A DNA stretch of 64,000 bases from CAIVPM01 sp964477265 (GTDB taxonomy: Bacteria; Bacteroidota; Bacteroidia; Chitinophagales; Chitinophagaceae), in assembly GCA_964477265.1 (NCBI GenBank), contig CAYZDJ010000003.1, positions 124,001 through 188,000 of the forward strand. The letters are read 5' to 3'. The notes below the pieces were generated by a model. It saw only the letters and a program-made list of their open reading frames with translations, was not told the DNA's origin and searched no databases. Numbering within the stretch: position 1 is the stretch's first letter; every line of letters starts with the position of its first letter. A program made the translations under genes and the position numbers. This document shows, piece after piece, positions 16,903 to 27,000 of the stretch.

Positions 16903-17346
16903 CTATTTATTGTCACCTTGTATTGGTGCTTTCCTTAATTCCCTCAACCTGCCACTTTCCAATATAGGCAAGCCTGCTTCTGTAGGAACATAAATGACAG
17001 AGTTTTGATTTTTCTCAAGATTATCAATCCATAAGTATCGCAAATAATCTTCATTACCTTTTAATGAATTGCCAATAATGGCATTGGCTTTTGCCACACC
17101 TTCTGCTCTAATAACTTCAGCATCTGCAAGGCTTTTAGCTGCTTCTTTTTTTGCTTCTGCTTCCTGCACAGCAATTTTCCTGTTTTGTTCTGCACGTTTA
17201 AGTTCAGCCTCACCCTCAAGTCCTTGTTGCCACACACGATAGCGTGGATAGCCAAACATCCATAATAAAATAACTACAATAATTGCAAGGAATAATTTTA
17301 AGATACTGTTTAATGATAATGTGTTTGATGATTCAAATTTTGCCAT
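16903..17346 (-). CDS. Membrane-anchored protein resembling the C-terminal part of an SPFH protein
   Basis: 147 residues. One transmembrane helix (about 13-31) is followed by an Ala/Glu/Lys-rich coiled coil (about 42-90) and a tail (NEDYLRYLWIDNL ... VIYVPTEAGLPI). The coiled coil and tail resemble the end of prohibitin/stomatin-like (SPFH) proteins, but the Band 7 domain itself is absent. There is no sign of a frameshifted remnant upstream, so it looks like a stand-alone short form rather than a broken gene. It precedes nth by 4 bp; the functional reason is unclear. Confidence 0.7.
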   Translation of the reverse strand: MAKFESSNTLSLNSILKLFLAIIVVILLWMFGYPRYRVWQQGLEGEAELKRAEQNRKIAVQEAEAKKEAAKSLADAEVIRAEGVAKANAIIGNSLKGNEDYLRYLWIDNLEKNQNSVIYVPTEAGLPILESGRLRELRKAPIQGDNK

Positions 17347-17410
17347 AGCTAATTAGTTTTACAAGTTTGTGTAACAAAAATGTAATTTATTACAACAAGA
17401 TGTTTAAAAT

Positions 17411-17494
17411 TATTTTTCACACAAAGCTACAAAGATTGCTAAGTAATAAAGGCTTTGAGAACGTTGTATTTGTTGTGTACTTTGCGTGAAATAA
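17411..17494. repeat. Imperfect inverted repeat, CACAAAG / TTTGCGTGAAA
   Basis: The left arm (TTTTTCACACAAAGCTAC) and right arm (GTACTTTGCGTGAAATAA) are complementary apart from a few positions, giving a long imperfect hairpin upstream of the SPFH-like gene. It is the most complete member of the family also seen at 11-46 and 6729-6769. Confidence 0.65.
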
Positions 17495-17503
17495 TGAAAA
17501 TAT

Positions 17504-18244
17504 TTACGACTGAGAAAAACTTGGTGTTTTAATATCGTGGTAGAAAAGAAAGCTCCAGTTTTCTTTCAAGCCCTGTTCCCACCATTGCTGGCGAAGCTGC
17601 ATACATTTCTTGCCATCATAGTCGTACTTGGCAACAAACTTGGTTTTCATTTGCTGAATTTGTGGTGCATCATCACCACCAAAAAATATGGTTTTGTTAT
17701 CTTCCTTAATAAAAAATACCTGGTGAAATTTGCAATGTCCAGCAGTTATTTCATATTGAATGTAATTATCAATAACACCATTTCCATCCAACCATTCTAC
17801 TTGTGGATTTCTAAATAATACATTTAACTCCTCATTCATATAACTTGGAAAACCCACTTCCATTGCATAATCAAATTCTTGTTGTTGCACGTAATAAGTT
17901 GCATTTTCAAAAGCCAACACATCATTACCCAACTTGTCTCTTTTTCTTATACCACCACTGTGGTCTTTATGTAAATGGCTTAGTAAAACTTTGGTAACTT
18001 TTTCTGGTGCAATACCTGCTGCAATAAGATTTTGATGGATTTGCAATTGCCCGTTTTTGCTAAAGCCTAATCCAGTATCTAATAGTAAAATATCTTTACT
18101 TGTTATAACAACAAATGGTTGCACTTCAACAAGCAAACTGCCAATTGGCCTGGCTTGCAGGTCATCTTGTTCTAATTCAAACGGAACAAATATTTTGGTT
18201 TTATCTATAGTAAAAGCACCTTCAGAAAGAGGAATTATTTTCAT
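17504..18244 (-). CDS. MBL-fold metallo-hydrolase
   Basis: A 246-residue cytoplasmic hydrolase. The metal motif HLHKDH is at 90-95, preceded by the LLLDTGLG strand-loop typical of lactonase-like members; later ligands fit AGHCKFH and GGDDAPQ. Such proteins include N-acyl homoserine lactonases, but no residue proves that substrate. It lies downstream of pyrH on the same strand, separated by an inverted-repeat spacer. Confidence 0.87.
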   Translation of the reverse strand: MKIIPLSEGAFTIDKTKIFVPFELEQDDLQARPIGSLLVEVQPFVVITSKDILLLDTGLGFSKNGQLQIHQNLIAAGIAPEKVTKVLLSHLHKDHSGGIRKRDKLGNDVLAFENATYYVQQQEFDYAMEVGFPSYMNEELNVLFRNPQVEWLDGNGVIDNYIQYEITAGHCKFHQVFFIKEDNKTIFFGGDDAPQIQQMKTKFVAKYDYDGKKCMQLRQQWWEQGLKENWSFLFYHDIKTPSFSQS

Positions 18245-18322
18245 AGTTAATAGTTGATAATTGAAAGTTGATAGTGAATTAATTTGGTATAACTATTCAC
18301 TTTTAACTGTAAACTATTAACT
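18245..18322. repeat. Imperfect inverted repeat between pyrH and the MBL gene
   Basis: AGTTAATAGTT at the left end mirrors AACTATTAACT at the right, and the inner parts are also partly complementary. It belongs to the same family as the elements in the atp operon. It covers the last codons of pyrH. Confidence 0.65.
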
Positions 18323-19033
18323 AACTAAAGTTCCCACATTCATACCTTGAATAACCTGCAATAAATTGCCTTTTTTATTTACATCAAAAACAATAATTGG
18401 TAATTTATTTTCCTGGCAAAGTGTAAAGGCAGTCATATCCATAACCTTAAGGTTTTTAGAAATGCAATCTTCAAAACTCAACTTTTCAAATCTTGTAGCA
18501 GTTGGGTCTTTTTCAGGGTCAGCAGTATAAATACCATCAACACGAGTACCTTTTAAAATCACATCAGCTTTCATTTCTATAGCACGCAAGCTGCCTGCTG
18601 TATCTGTAGTAAAATAAGGATTACCAGTACCGCCACCAAAAATAACCACACGTCCTTTTTCCAAATGCCTTAGTGCTTTTCTGCGAATGTAAGGTTCTGC
18701 AACCTGTTCCATATTAATAGCACTTTGTAAACGGCTGTAAATACCAATTTTTTCAAGCATAGCCTGTATTGCCATAGCATTAATTACTGTAGCAAGCATA
18801 CCCATATAATCGCCATGGGCACGCTCAATACCACTTTCAGCCTCATTCATACCACGATAAATATTACCACCACCAATTACAATTGCCACTTGCACGCCAA
18901 GATCTGTAACCTGTTTTATATCCTGTGCATATTGTTCAATAATTTTTGGGTCAAATGGGTCGCCGTTTTTTTGATTTCCCAATAAAGCTTCGCCTGAAAG
19001 TTTAAGTAGAATGCGTTTGTATTTTGGTATCAT
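18317..19033 (-). CDS. pyrH: UMP kinase
   Basis: Phosphorylates UMP to UDP in pyrimidine nucleotide synthesis; hexameric cytoplasmic enzyme of the amino acid kinase fold. I place the start at 19033 (MIPKYKRILLKLSGEALLG), giving 238 residues; the 17 codons upstream are not conserved-looking. Visible motifs are LKLSGEAL, IVIGGGNIYRG, GGGTGNPYFTTDT and the C-terminal GTLVS. It is not beside tsf, rpsB or frr in this window. Confidence 0.94.
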   Translation of the reverse strand: MIPKYKRILLKLSGEALLGNQKNGDPFDPKIIEQYAQDIKQVTDLGVQVAIVIGGGNIYRGMNEAESGIERAHGDYMGMLATVINAMAIQAMLEKIGIYSRLQSAINMEQVAEPYIRRKALRHLEKGRVVIFGGGTGNPYFTTDTAGSLRAIEMKADVILKGTRVDGIYTADPEKDPTATRFEKLSFEDCISKNLKVMDMTAFTLCQENKLPIIVFDVNKKGNLLQVIQGMNVGTLVS

Positions 19034-19397
19034 ATAGTGAAAGAAAGATTTTGCAAATAACCATTTTTTTAGGTGAGTAGCCAAATAGAATTAATGTTTA
19101 ACCACAGTGACACAGGGAATTGCTGAACAGAATTGGCTTTGCTGAATGGTGCCAACGCCACTAAAGTTTAATACTAGCAATGTAGCCTGGACAACAATAA
19201 AAATATTTGCGAAGCAAATTAATTCGTAAGTTTTTTGTTGTGAGTTACTCGTAAGTTTATCGTAAATTTTTTAATAAAATACTTCTGCTTTTGTAGTTAA
19301 CAAATCGTAATTCGTAATTCATATATCGTAAATATCAAAAAACTTTTTACAGCCATATATCAAATTGCCTTAGGTTTGTTGCGTTAAAAAACAGCTT
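19034..19397. other. Intergenic gap between divergent pyrH and dnaN
   Basis: About 364 bp without a gene. It holds simple repeat words: ACCACAGTGACACAG near 19096, ATTTGCGAAGCAAAT (a short palindrome) near 19208, and repeated TCGTAA/TCGTAATT words at 19223-19270 and 19304-19338. Promoters for pyrH and dnaN must lie here, but no box fits well enough to name. Confidence 0.6.
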
Positions 19398-20513
19398 ATG
19401 AAGTTTATTGTATCATCATCAATTTTAAGTAAACAATTATCTCAAATTAATGGTGTTATTAGTGCAAATACTGTATTGCCAATATTGGAAGATTTTCTAT
19501 TTGAAATAAAAGGAAAAACACTAAGTGTTACTGCAACCGATTTGGAAACTGTGATGAAAGTGCATTTGGATGTTGAAAGTAAAACTGATGGAAGAATTTG
19601 TATTCCACACAAAGTATTGACTGATTATTTAAAAAATATTGCTGACCAGCCTATCACTTTTAGCATAGATAAAAACTGGGGAATTGATATTACCAGCGAC
19701 AATGGAAAGTATAAAATTATGGGCGAAAATCCTGATAATTTTCCTAAAGAACCTGTTAATGATGATGGCAACAGCTTTACAATGACAAGCAGTAATCTTG
19801 TTACAGCTATAAACAAAACTTTATTTGCTGTAAGTACAGATGATTTGCGTCCTGCAATGACAGGCGTTTTCTTTGAATTGGGTAAAAATAATTTGCAATG
19901 TGTAGCAACCGATGCCCACAAATTGGTGAAGTATAACTTAACAAGTGTTAAGGCAAAAAAAGAAGATAGCTTTATTGTGCCACGTAAACCTTTGAACTTA
20001 TTAAAAAATTCTTTGCCAGATAATGATGATGAATTAACAGTAAGCTACAACAGCAATCATTTGTTTGTGCAGCACGCCAATATTCAAATGATTTGTCGTT
20101 TAATTGATGCACGTTTTCCTGATTATAAAGTGGTTATTCCTGCTGATAATCCTTACAAGTTAATTGTAAACAAAAGTGATTTTCAGGGTGCGTTGCGTAG
20201 GGTAAATGTATTCTCAAACAAAAGCACAAACCAGGTTGCATTAACTGTTACAGGCAGTGAATTGCAAATGGCTGCTCAGGATGTTGATTTTAGTTTTGAA
20301 GGTAATGAAAGAATGAGTTGCCAGTTTGATGGTGGCGATTTTGCAATTGCTTTTAATGCTAAGTTTTTAATTGAAATGCTTAACGCTATAGACACTAACG
20401 AAATTGTTATTGAGTTAAGCACACCTACACGTGCTGGTATTATGAAACCAACAGAACAAGCAGAAGGCGAAGATTTATTAATGCTTGTAATGCCTTTGAT
20501 GTTGAATAATTAG
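19398..20513 (+). CDS. dnaN: DNA polymerase III beta subunit (sliding clamp)
   Basis: A 371-residue clamp that holds the replicative polymerase on DNA; a homodimer of three-domain subunits. The N-terminal MKFIVSSSILSKQLSQINGVI, the ATDAHKLVKY strand near the middle and the C-terminal DLLMLVMPLMLNN (MP-L end) are typical. Normal length. It is not next to dnaA or recF here, as is common in Bacteroidota. Confidence 0.96.
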   Translation: MKFIVSSSILSKQLSQINGVISANTVLPILEDFLFEIKGKTLSVTATDLETVMKVHLDVESKTDGRICIPHKVLTDYLKNIADQPITFSIDKNWGIDITSDNGKYKIMGENPDNFPKEPVNDDGNSFTMTSSNLVTAINKTLFAVSTDDLRPAMTGVFFELGKNNLQCVATDAHKLVKYNLTSVKAKKEDSFIVPRKPLNLLKNSLPDNDDELTVSYNSNHLFVQHANIQMICRLIDARFPDYKVVIPADNPYKLIVNKSDFQGALRRVNVFSNKSTNQVALTVTGSELQMAAQDVDFSFEGNERMSCQFDGGDFAIAFNAKFLIEMLNAIDTNEIVIELSTPTRAGIMKPTEQAEGEDLLMLVMPLMLNN

Positions 20514-20515
20514 TT

Positions 20516-20546
20516 TTACAGATTGCACAGATAACACAGAATTTTA
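20516..20546 (+). repeat. CACAGATAACACAG intergenic repeat
   Basis: TTACAGATTGCACAGATAAC followed by ACAGAATT, just after the dnaN stop. The same words form the inverted repeat at 43723-43790. Confidence 0.55.
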
Positions 20547-20551
20547 AATAT

Positions 20552-20580
20552 AAAACCCAGACACTTTGTTTGGGTTTTTT
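20552..20580 (+). terminator. Terminator of dnaN
   Basis: Stem AAAACCCA/TGGGTTTT (20552-20559 with 20571-20578) followed by more T residues. Confidence 0.75.
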
Positions 20581-20654
20581 AAATTAAACATATAGGCACA
20601 AAGAGCATATAGGATTATTAGTCTATGTTTTCAATCTGCTTATGTGGCGACACA

Positions 20655-23600
20655 TTAATCACCAATCACAACTTTCTTAACCACTTCATTTGTTTGCAAA
20701 TAATATAAACCACTTTGCAATGCAGCAATATCAATAGTTTGGTAGCCTTGCTTTAAGGTAAATGTTTTAACAACCTTGCCTTGCCCATTTATTAAACAGG
20801 CTTTGGTGTTGTTTAGTGTAGTTGATGTTACATTTATCTTTAACTCATTTTTTGCAGGGCTTGCAACAGTTATCGTTTGTTGTTTATCGTTTGTAGTTAT
20901 ACGAATGATATTGCTGTGACTAAATGTTCCATTTTTATCAACCATTTTTAATCTCACATATTGCACATTATTTTTTGCAATATTGTAGTAGTAGCTATTA
21001 CTTCCTTTGCCAATAGCTGCTACTTCTGCTGATGAAGTAAAGTTTCTTGCATCTGTGCTTTGTTCTATTATAAAATAGCTTGTGTTCACTTCATTGGCTG
21101 TGTTCCAGTAAACAAATATTTTGTTTTGTTCTTCTTTTGGTATGGCACCAAATGCAGTTAAGGTTAGTGGCAATGTGCCAATAATGGTGTTGGCTGTATT
21201 GGTAAGTATTGGGCTATTATAGTCAAAGTAAATAGATGCTTTGTTGGGTACTACATTGCCATTAGTTAAAGTGGTTATTGGCTTTACTCTAAAACTTACA
21301 AAACCGTTACTAGCTGTTTTGTTCTTGTTGCTATCTGGCAGGTTAATATTTAAAAACTCAAAGTAAACTATGTTATCGTTTTGGGTGGCTTTTACATCAT
21401 GCGATGTCCCTGTTAATTGCAAAGTGCCTGTTTGCAGTTTGCTTGCATCCAAAGTATCTGCTACAACTACTGTAAATGCTGTATCGTTGCCTGTATTTTG
21501 AAACCTTACTGTATAGTTTATCCAATGGTTATTGTCTGCCACTTCTACTACACTTAGTTTGGGTGTAGCTTGTTTATCATTAGGGTCATAACTACCACGA
21601 ATAGTAGTGTTGGCAGTATCATTTGCATTTGCATTGCCACCATTTATACTTGCTGTTGCTTGCAATGCGTTGCCTAAAGTTGCTGTTGGTTTTACTATGC
21701 AATACACATAAAAGCTATTGGTTTGCCCTGGCACAAAATTATTTACTGCAAGGTTTAAAGTATTGCCAGTGTTGGTTATTGTTGCATTGTTTGTGCTGTC
21801 AACAACCAATACATTATTATCGTAGTTAAATGTAATGTTTGGATTTACTATTGTTGTTCCTACATTTTCATACTCACATTTGTAAACATATTTAAACCCC
21901 GGACGTGCTGCAAAATTGATTGGTGTAATGTTGATGCTTAAACTGTCTTTTATAACCAAAGGTTGCAGGGCAAATGTGTCCATTACCAAAGTATCGTAAC
22001 TGTTGAAGGTGTGTGTATAGCTTGCTGGCACTGCTTTGTATAATGGTGGTGCCTGGGCTGTGATAGTATATGTGCCTAAGCTGTCTGCATTGATATAGGC
22101 TGTACCTTGGGTGTTAGTGTAAGAATAGTTGTTTGTTAATGAAACTCTTATTGATTTTCTTGAATATTCATTTGTATCATATTTTCTGTTATTGTTTAAA
22201 TCTATATAAACTAAAGATTGAATAACTGGAAAAGAACGACATTCATTCCTATTGTTAGTTGGATTGCAAAGAGCAATATCGATTGGATTTCCTAAGCTAT
22301 CGACTATATTGAAATATATTGCTTTGGGTTTATTTGGAATACAATTTAAATTATTACATCCGTCCAAATACACACCTCCAGTAAATAATTCTGGCAATGG
22401 TATAAAACACTCAAGTAATGCATTCTCTGAACAATCAAAAATTATATCATTATATTTATTTGATGGATTAAACGCTGGTAAGTGCCTAATTAAGTTTCCA
22501 TTACAAGAAAAATATTTGACATTATTGGGAATATTAGGTATTATATTTATTTCATTATAGAAACAGTTGACAGTTTCTAGTGTGTTTGGTAAGTAAGGAA
22601 GTATACCACTAATTTGATTTACACCACAATCAAAATAAGTTAAATTATTTGGCAACTGTGGAAGTTGTGTGAAAGCATTAAATGAACAATCTAAATAAGT
22701 TAGTGAATCTGGTAATTTTATTATACTTCCATTAATTTTATTATGAGAACAGTCAAAGTGAAGTAATGTATTTGGCAAAGTAGGAAGTGTAAAAAAACTA
22801 TCACTTGATATATCTAAATATTTTAAACTATCAGGAATATTTGGCAATGTTGACATAATGTAATTTCTTGAGCAATTCAAATATTCTAAAGTATTAGGTA
22901 AAGTAGGCAAATATCTAAGACTGTCATTCCAATAGCAGTTTAAATACCTTAATGAACTTGGCAAATTAGGCAAACTTGTTAATCCATACGAAACTCGTAT
23001 ATTAAAAGGTTGAGTACATTCTAAATATTTTAAGGTACTTGGTAATCCTGGTAATGATCTCAAGTATTGATATCCATTACATATAAATGTATCCAAAAAA
23101 ATTGGTAATTGGGGCAAGTACGATAAATTGTTACCACTCCATCCGCCACATGTTAAATTTATATAACTTAAACTATTGGGTAAATTGCTTACACTACCAC
23201 AGCCAGATTTAATAATCTTTAATATTTTAATAGTTGAGGGCAACGTTGGTAACTTATGATTATTTTGGTATTGTAAAAAATTATAACAAGAATTAATATC
23301 CAGTTCTTCTAACGAATCTGAAAAGGGTATATCAAGAGCAAGGTCTATGCAATCATATAATGATACTTTTTTCACTCCTATTGGAAAATTTGGTAGCTTT
23401 GAAAGCCGACATGATTTAATATAGGCTTCTATCATTGAATTTGGCAAAATCGGTAATCGAAAAATATCGCTACCAACTAGTTCCATTTTTTTTAAATTAA
23501 AAGGCAATCTTGGTAGTGTTGAATCAAAAACGCCTTCACAACTAAGATGTTGAATTGAATTTGGAAGAACTACAGTAGAATCGATAGTTAAATAATTAAG

Positions 23601-23852
23601 TTTCAAAAAAAGCAGTTTTTTGAAATATTGAATTCCTTTTATTGTCAAAATGGAATTAGTATCATATATTATTAAGCTATCTTGATTAATTATAGCCCCA
23701 CAAGTTGTATCCATTCTCCCCAAAGTATCAAAGCAATTGGGATATTTCTGTATCAAAAAATTCCTAAAATTACTATCAGGTATATTCACATACTGTGCAT
23801 TTGCATTTGCATAAAAACAAATAAAAGCAATTAGGGTTAGCAGCTTTTTCAT
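20655..23852 (-). CDS. T9SS-exported leucine-rich repeat surface protein
   Basis: 1065 residues. Signal peptide 1-19 (ending NANA). About 60-510 is a run of some 15-20 short leucine-rich repeats of the form LPxLPxxLxxLxCxxN, similar to the LRRs of IpaH/SspH-type and BspA-like bacterial proteins, suggesting protein or ligand binding. A beta-rich region follows, including GSYDPNDKQATP, the mark of the DUF7619 surface domain (about 720-860). The end (PLTLTAFGAIPK ... LQSGLYYLQTNEVVKKVVIG) is a T9SS type A sorting tail. No E3-ligase or other catalytic domain is seen. It begins the block of large minus-strand surface genes and was probably acquired or expanded as accessory cargo. Confidence 0.88.
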   Translation of the reverse strand: MKKLLTLIAFICFYANANAQYVNIPDSNFRNFLIQKYPNCFDTLGRMDTTCGAIINQDSLIIYDTNSILTIKGIQYFKKLLFLKLNYLTIDSTVVLPNSIQHLSCEGVFDSTLPRLPFNLKKMELVGSDIFRLPILPNSMIEAYIKSCRLSKLPNFPIGVKKVSLYDCIDLALDIPFSDSLEELDINSCYNFLQYQNNHKLPTLPSTIKILKIIKSGCGSVSNLPNSLSYINLTCGGWSGNNLSYLPQLPIFLDTFICNGYQYLRSLPGLPSTLKYLECTQPFNIRVSYGLTSLPNLPSSLRYLNCYWNDSLRYLPTLPNTLEYLNCSRNYIMSTLPNIPDSLKYLDISSDSFFTLPTLPNTLLHFDCSHNKINGSIIKLPDSLTYLDCSFNAFTQLPQLPNNLTYFDCGVNQISGILPYLPNTLETVNCFYNEINIIPNIPNNVKYFSCNGNLIRHLPAFNPSNKYNDIIFDCSENALLECFIPLPELFTGGVYLDGCNNLNCIPNKPKAIYFNIVDSLGNPIDIALCNPTNNRNECRSFPVIQSLVYIDLNNNRKYDTNEYSRKSIRVSLTNNYSYTNTQGTAYINADSLGTYTITAQAPPLYKAVPASYTHTFNSYDTLVMDTFALQPLVIKDSLSINITPINFAARPGFKYVYKCEYENVGTTIVNPNITFNYDNNVLVVDSTNNATITNTGNTLNLAVNNFVPGQTNSFYVYCIVKPTATLGNALQATASINGGNANANDTANTTIRGSYDPNDKQATPKLSVVEVADNNHWINYTVRFQNTGNDTAFTVVVADTLDASKLQTGTLQLTGTSHDVKATQNDNIVYFEFLNINLPDSNKNKTASNGFVSFRVKPITTLTNGNVVPNKASIYFDYNSPILTNTANTIIGTLPLTLTAFGAIPKEEQNKIFVYWNTANEVNTSYFIIEQSTDARNFTSSAEVAAIGKGSNSYYYNIAKNNVQYVRLKMVDKNGTFSHSNIIRITTNDKQQTITVASPAKNELKINVTSTTLNNTKACLINGQGKVVKTFTLKQGYQTIDIAALQSGLYYLQTNEVVKKVVIGD

Positions 23853-23929
23853 AATCAGTAGTTTACTTGTACTTAGATACCAAAACTAACCAAAACGCTG
23901 CTTGTAGGTATAAAATATTTTTTACCACA

Positions 23930-23955
23930 TAGAAACATAGGCACATAGAAAAAAG
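23930..23955. repeat. ACCACATAGAAACATAGGCACATAG intergenic repeat arm
   Basis: A/C-rich words of the common Bacteroidota intergenic type in the gap 23853-24024; related words occur at 20586-20612 and 36545-36565. Confidence 0.45.
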
Positions 23956-23960
23956 AAAAC

Positions 23961-23995
23961 AAAAAAGTGGTTGCAGCTTATTCAACTACAACCAC
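23961..23995 (-). terminator. Terminator of the 24025-27543 gene
   Basis: On the minus strand, stem GTGGTTGTAG/CTGCAACCAC (one mismatch) followed by TTTTTTG. It reads in the direction of the upstream surface-protein gene. Confidence 0.75.
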
Positions 23996-24024
23996 CCCAC
24001 GTTAGAAATATAAAGACTTAAATA

Positions 24025-27000
24025 CTATTTTGCACTTTGCATAAATACCTTTTTGCTGTTGTATTTTGCATCATCTGCTTCTATAGTTAATATATAATTA
24101 TTGCTGGTAAAGAAGTTGGTTACACTTACCTCAATTGTATTTACACCCTTTTTAGCATTAACAAATTGGGTATAAACAATTCTTCCTGTAGATACATCTG
24201 TTAATTTTAAAGCAACTGGTTTATCTGCATCGGCATTAAACACAACTTTAAACTTACCATTGTTAGGGTTAGGATATATACCAATTTCATTGGTAGTAAC
24301 AGCTTGCACATTATTGGCATCTTGTGTTGTAAACCTTATGTTGGCAAGGCTACCACCAATATTGTTAACTATGTTTTTACTGTTAACCCAAGAGAAACTT
24401 ACTGCAACAATATCATTTGCATTTATGGTGCTATTGCTTTGCTTAGACTTAAACTGCGAAAGAGAAATAGCATATTCATTATCGCTTGCGTTGGCTGGCA
24501 AAGTGTATGTATATTGGTTATCCCAGTTGGTAATTCCTTTTTTAATTAAAGTAATTTTTATAGCTGCACCTGTAATAGATGTTGCATTAAACTTAATGGC
24601 TTTGTATTGGCTAAAATTTCTTTCTATACCACCACCTTTTACCAATTTATAAGCACTTACATAAGATTTAGTAGAAGCTTCTACCTGCACTTTTCTAAAC
24701 AATGGATATTCATTTTCCTTGATAGAAGTTACAGTATTGGTAATATTAAATATATTTAATATTGTTGAAACCTTGTCATAGTCTGCACTCCAGCCACCAT
24801 CAGTCATATATGCCATATCTGCATTATTGTTGCTCAGGTGCATATAAACATTGTTTTCATACACATCGCTCACATTTATTTTAACCACAGTTGTTGCATT
24901 TGCAGCAATGGTAAATGGAATTATTTTTTTGTTGGTATTACTATTTTCATTAGCCTTTTCAAGTACTTCAAATGTGCCTGTTGTGTTGCTTGTTGGGTTA
25001 TTAACAGTAATTTCCAATACATTTTTATCCCTTCTTATAGATTGCATAAATGCTTTTGGCATATCTGCAACATTGTTGCTATGTGCTGCTACAATTTTAT
25101 AAGTACTCAATTTAGTAAGCATTTGCTCTACCAAAGTTTTACTCATACTGTAAGATACAGACCACACCTGGAAGTTAAACATTGTATCTTGCTGTGCGTA
25201 ATTATCGGTTAGCCAATTGCTTTGCAGTGCAAGCTGGGTGGCGTTTTTGTTCAATCCAATACTAAAGTTAATGCAGTACTCCACCAAGCCATCACGTTGT
25301 TGAAGCTTGCTTGCAATCATATCAATGCCTGCAATATTTACAGTTTTTACTTCAAGTAGTTTAGCATCTTTCAATCTGTCGCAAATAGGTTTTGTGTGGC
25401 CATATACATCGCCTATGGTTTGTGTGCCAAGTACCACAGCTTTACAATCATTATTACTAGCATAGTCAACCGATAATATATCTATAGCATTGGTAAATGC
25501 AATTAAATCAGTTGGTGTGCTTACATAAGATTTATTGGTGTTAATCGTACTTTGAGGAATGATATCTGCGAGCAACAATTTATTGCCACCATTAATTACA
25601 GTTCCACTGTGGCTTACATAAGCTGGTGCTTTTGCATAATCAATATCAGTTGCTTTGCTGTTGACAGCATTGCCATATAACCTTATGGCTATAACATCTC
25701 CCAAAGGTTTTGTTTCCAATCCACCACCACCACCACTGCTTACAATATTGCTGCACACAGTATCAATCTTCACATACACACTTGTACTAGGCAAGCTCCA
25801 GCAGCCAGCACCTGTTTGCACAGCCATTGAATAGTTGCCTGCACTTGTAGGATACAAACAAGATGAAGTGCCTTGTGGTGCAGCCATAGCAATTCCATTT
25901 TTATACCATTGATAATTGCTACTACCCCAGGTTGCAGGGCAAATTTTATCGTTATTGGCTACGCAAATATTTGCTGTATCGCTTGGTGTGATGCCTATTG
26001 TTGGTGCATAGTTTATGGTTACACTTATTGCATTTGAAGAAATATTGCATACTCCACCACTTATAACATGCATGGTATAAGTTCCACTTACTATTGGCAC
26101 AAATGATTGAGATGTAGCTCCTGTTATTGCAACACTATCTTTGTACCATTGATAATTAATAGCAGTTGTACTAGTTAATGTTAAGCCAGCCCCAAGGCAT
26201 GCAGTTGTTGCTCCATTTGCTGTAATAACAGTTGTCATATTTGAGCAACTTGTAATGCCAAAGTTTGCATTAGAAATATTTGAACCACTTACTGTAACTG
26301 GCAATATTCCATTTGGTATTCCATCATTGCCTGTATTAGTTCCAATATGTTCTCCACTATTTACCCAACCACTTGGCAGGTTTGCAGCAGGTGCTGCATT
26401 ACCTTGTGTACCTTGTGTTGTGCTTAATACAAGTGTATAATTCCCAGATCCAATATTGTTAAATAAATATGAGCCGTCATTTGCTACAAAAACGCTGGCT
26501 ACCACCAATCCACTGGTATCAATTAAATTAATAAATAATGAACCGCCAACATTTGTTCCTGTGCCATTTACTGTATTATCTGTTAATCCATTTGTATCAT
26601 TAAACACGTTGCCTGCAACCATTACAGGCGTATTAATTGATGCACTCAGCATAAATTCATCACCAGCATTAATGCTGTTATGGCTCCATGCACTTCCATT
26701 TCCATCTCCCCTTACATATACTTTAAAAGTAAGTGTGGTAATATTTGTACCAGTCACTTTTACACTACCACAAGCTGCACCACTACCACAATTAAAACTT
26801 GGTGTTGCTGCATTGTTTAATATTTTATTGGCAGTAACATCAAACTCGCTGCTACCACTAAGCTTTGATAAACTAACGCCACTTGTTTGCAATTCCAACT
26901 CACTTGTTATGCCTTGCTTGTCTGTTATGCCAAACAAAACATTGCAACCAAGTCCATTGATATGAATAACAGGATTGGTAACAGGTTGGCTGAATGTTAG

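Noticed and set aside
26456..26965. Long plus-strand frame opposite the surface-protein gene
   Set aside because: It is the antisense shadow of Thr/Asn/Gly-rich repeats; composition is Pro/Leu/Val-rich with no start context or domain. The same applies to 24260-24652, 28153-28392, 29616-29924 and 31606-32013.
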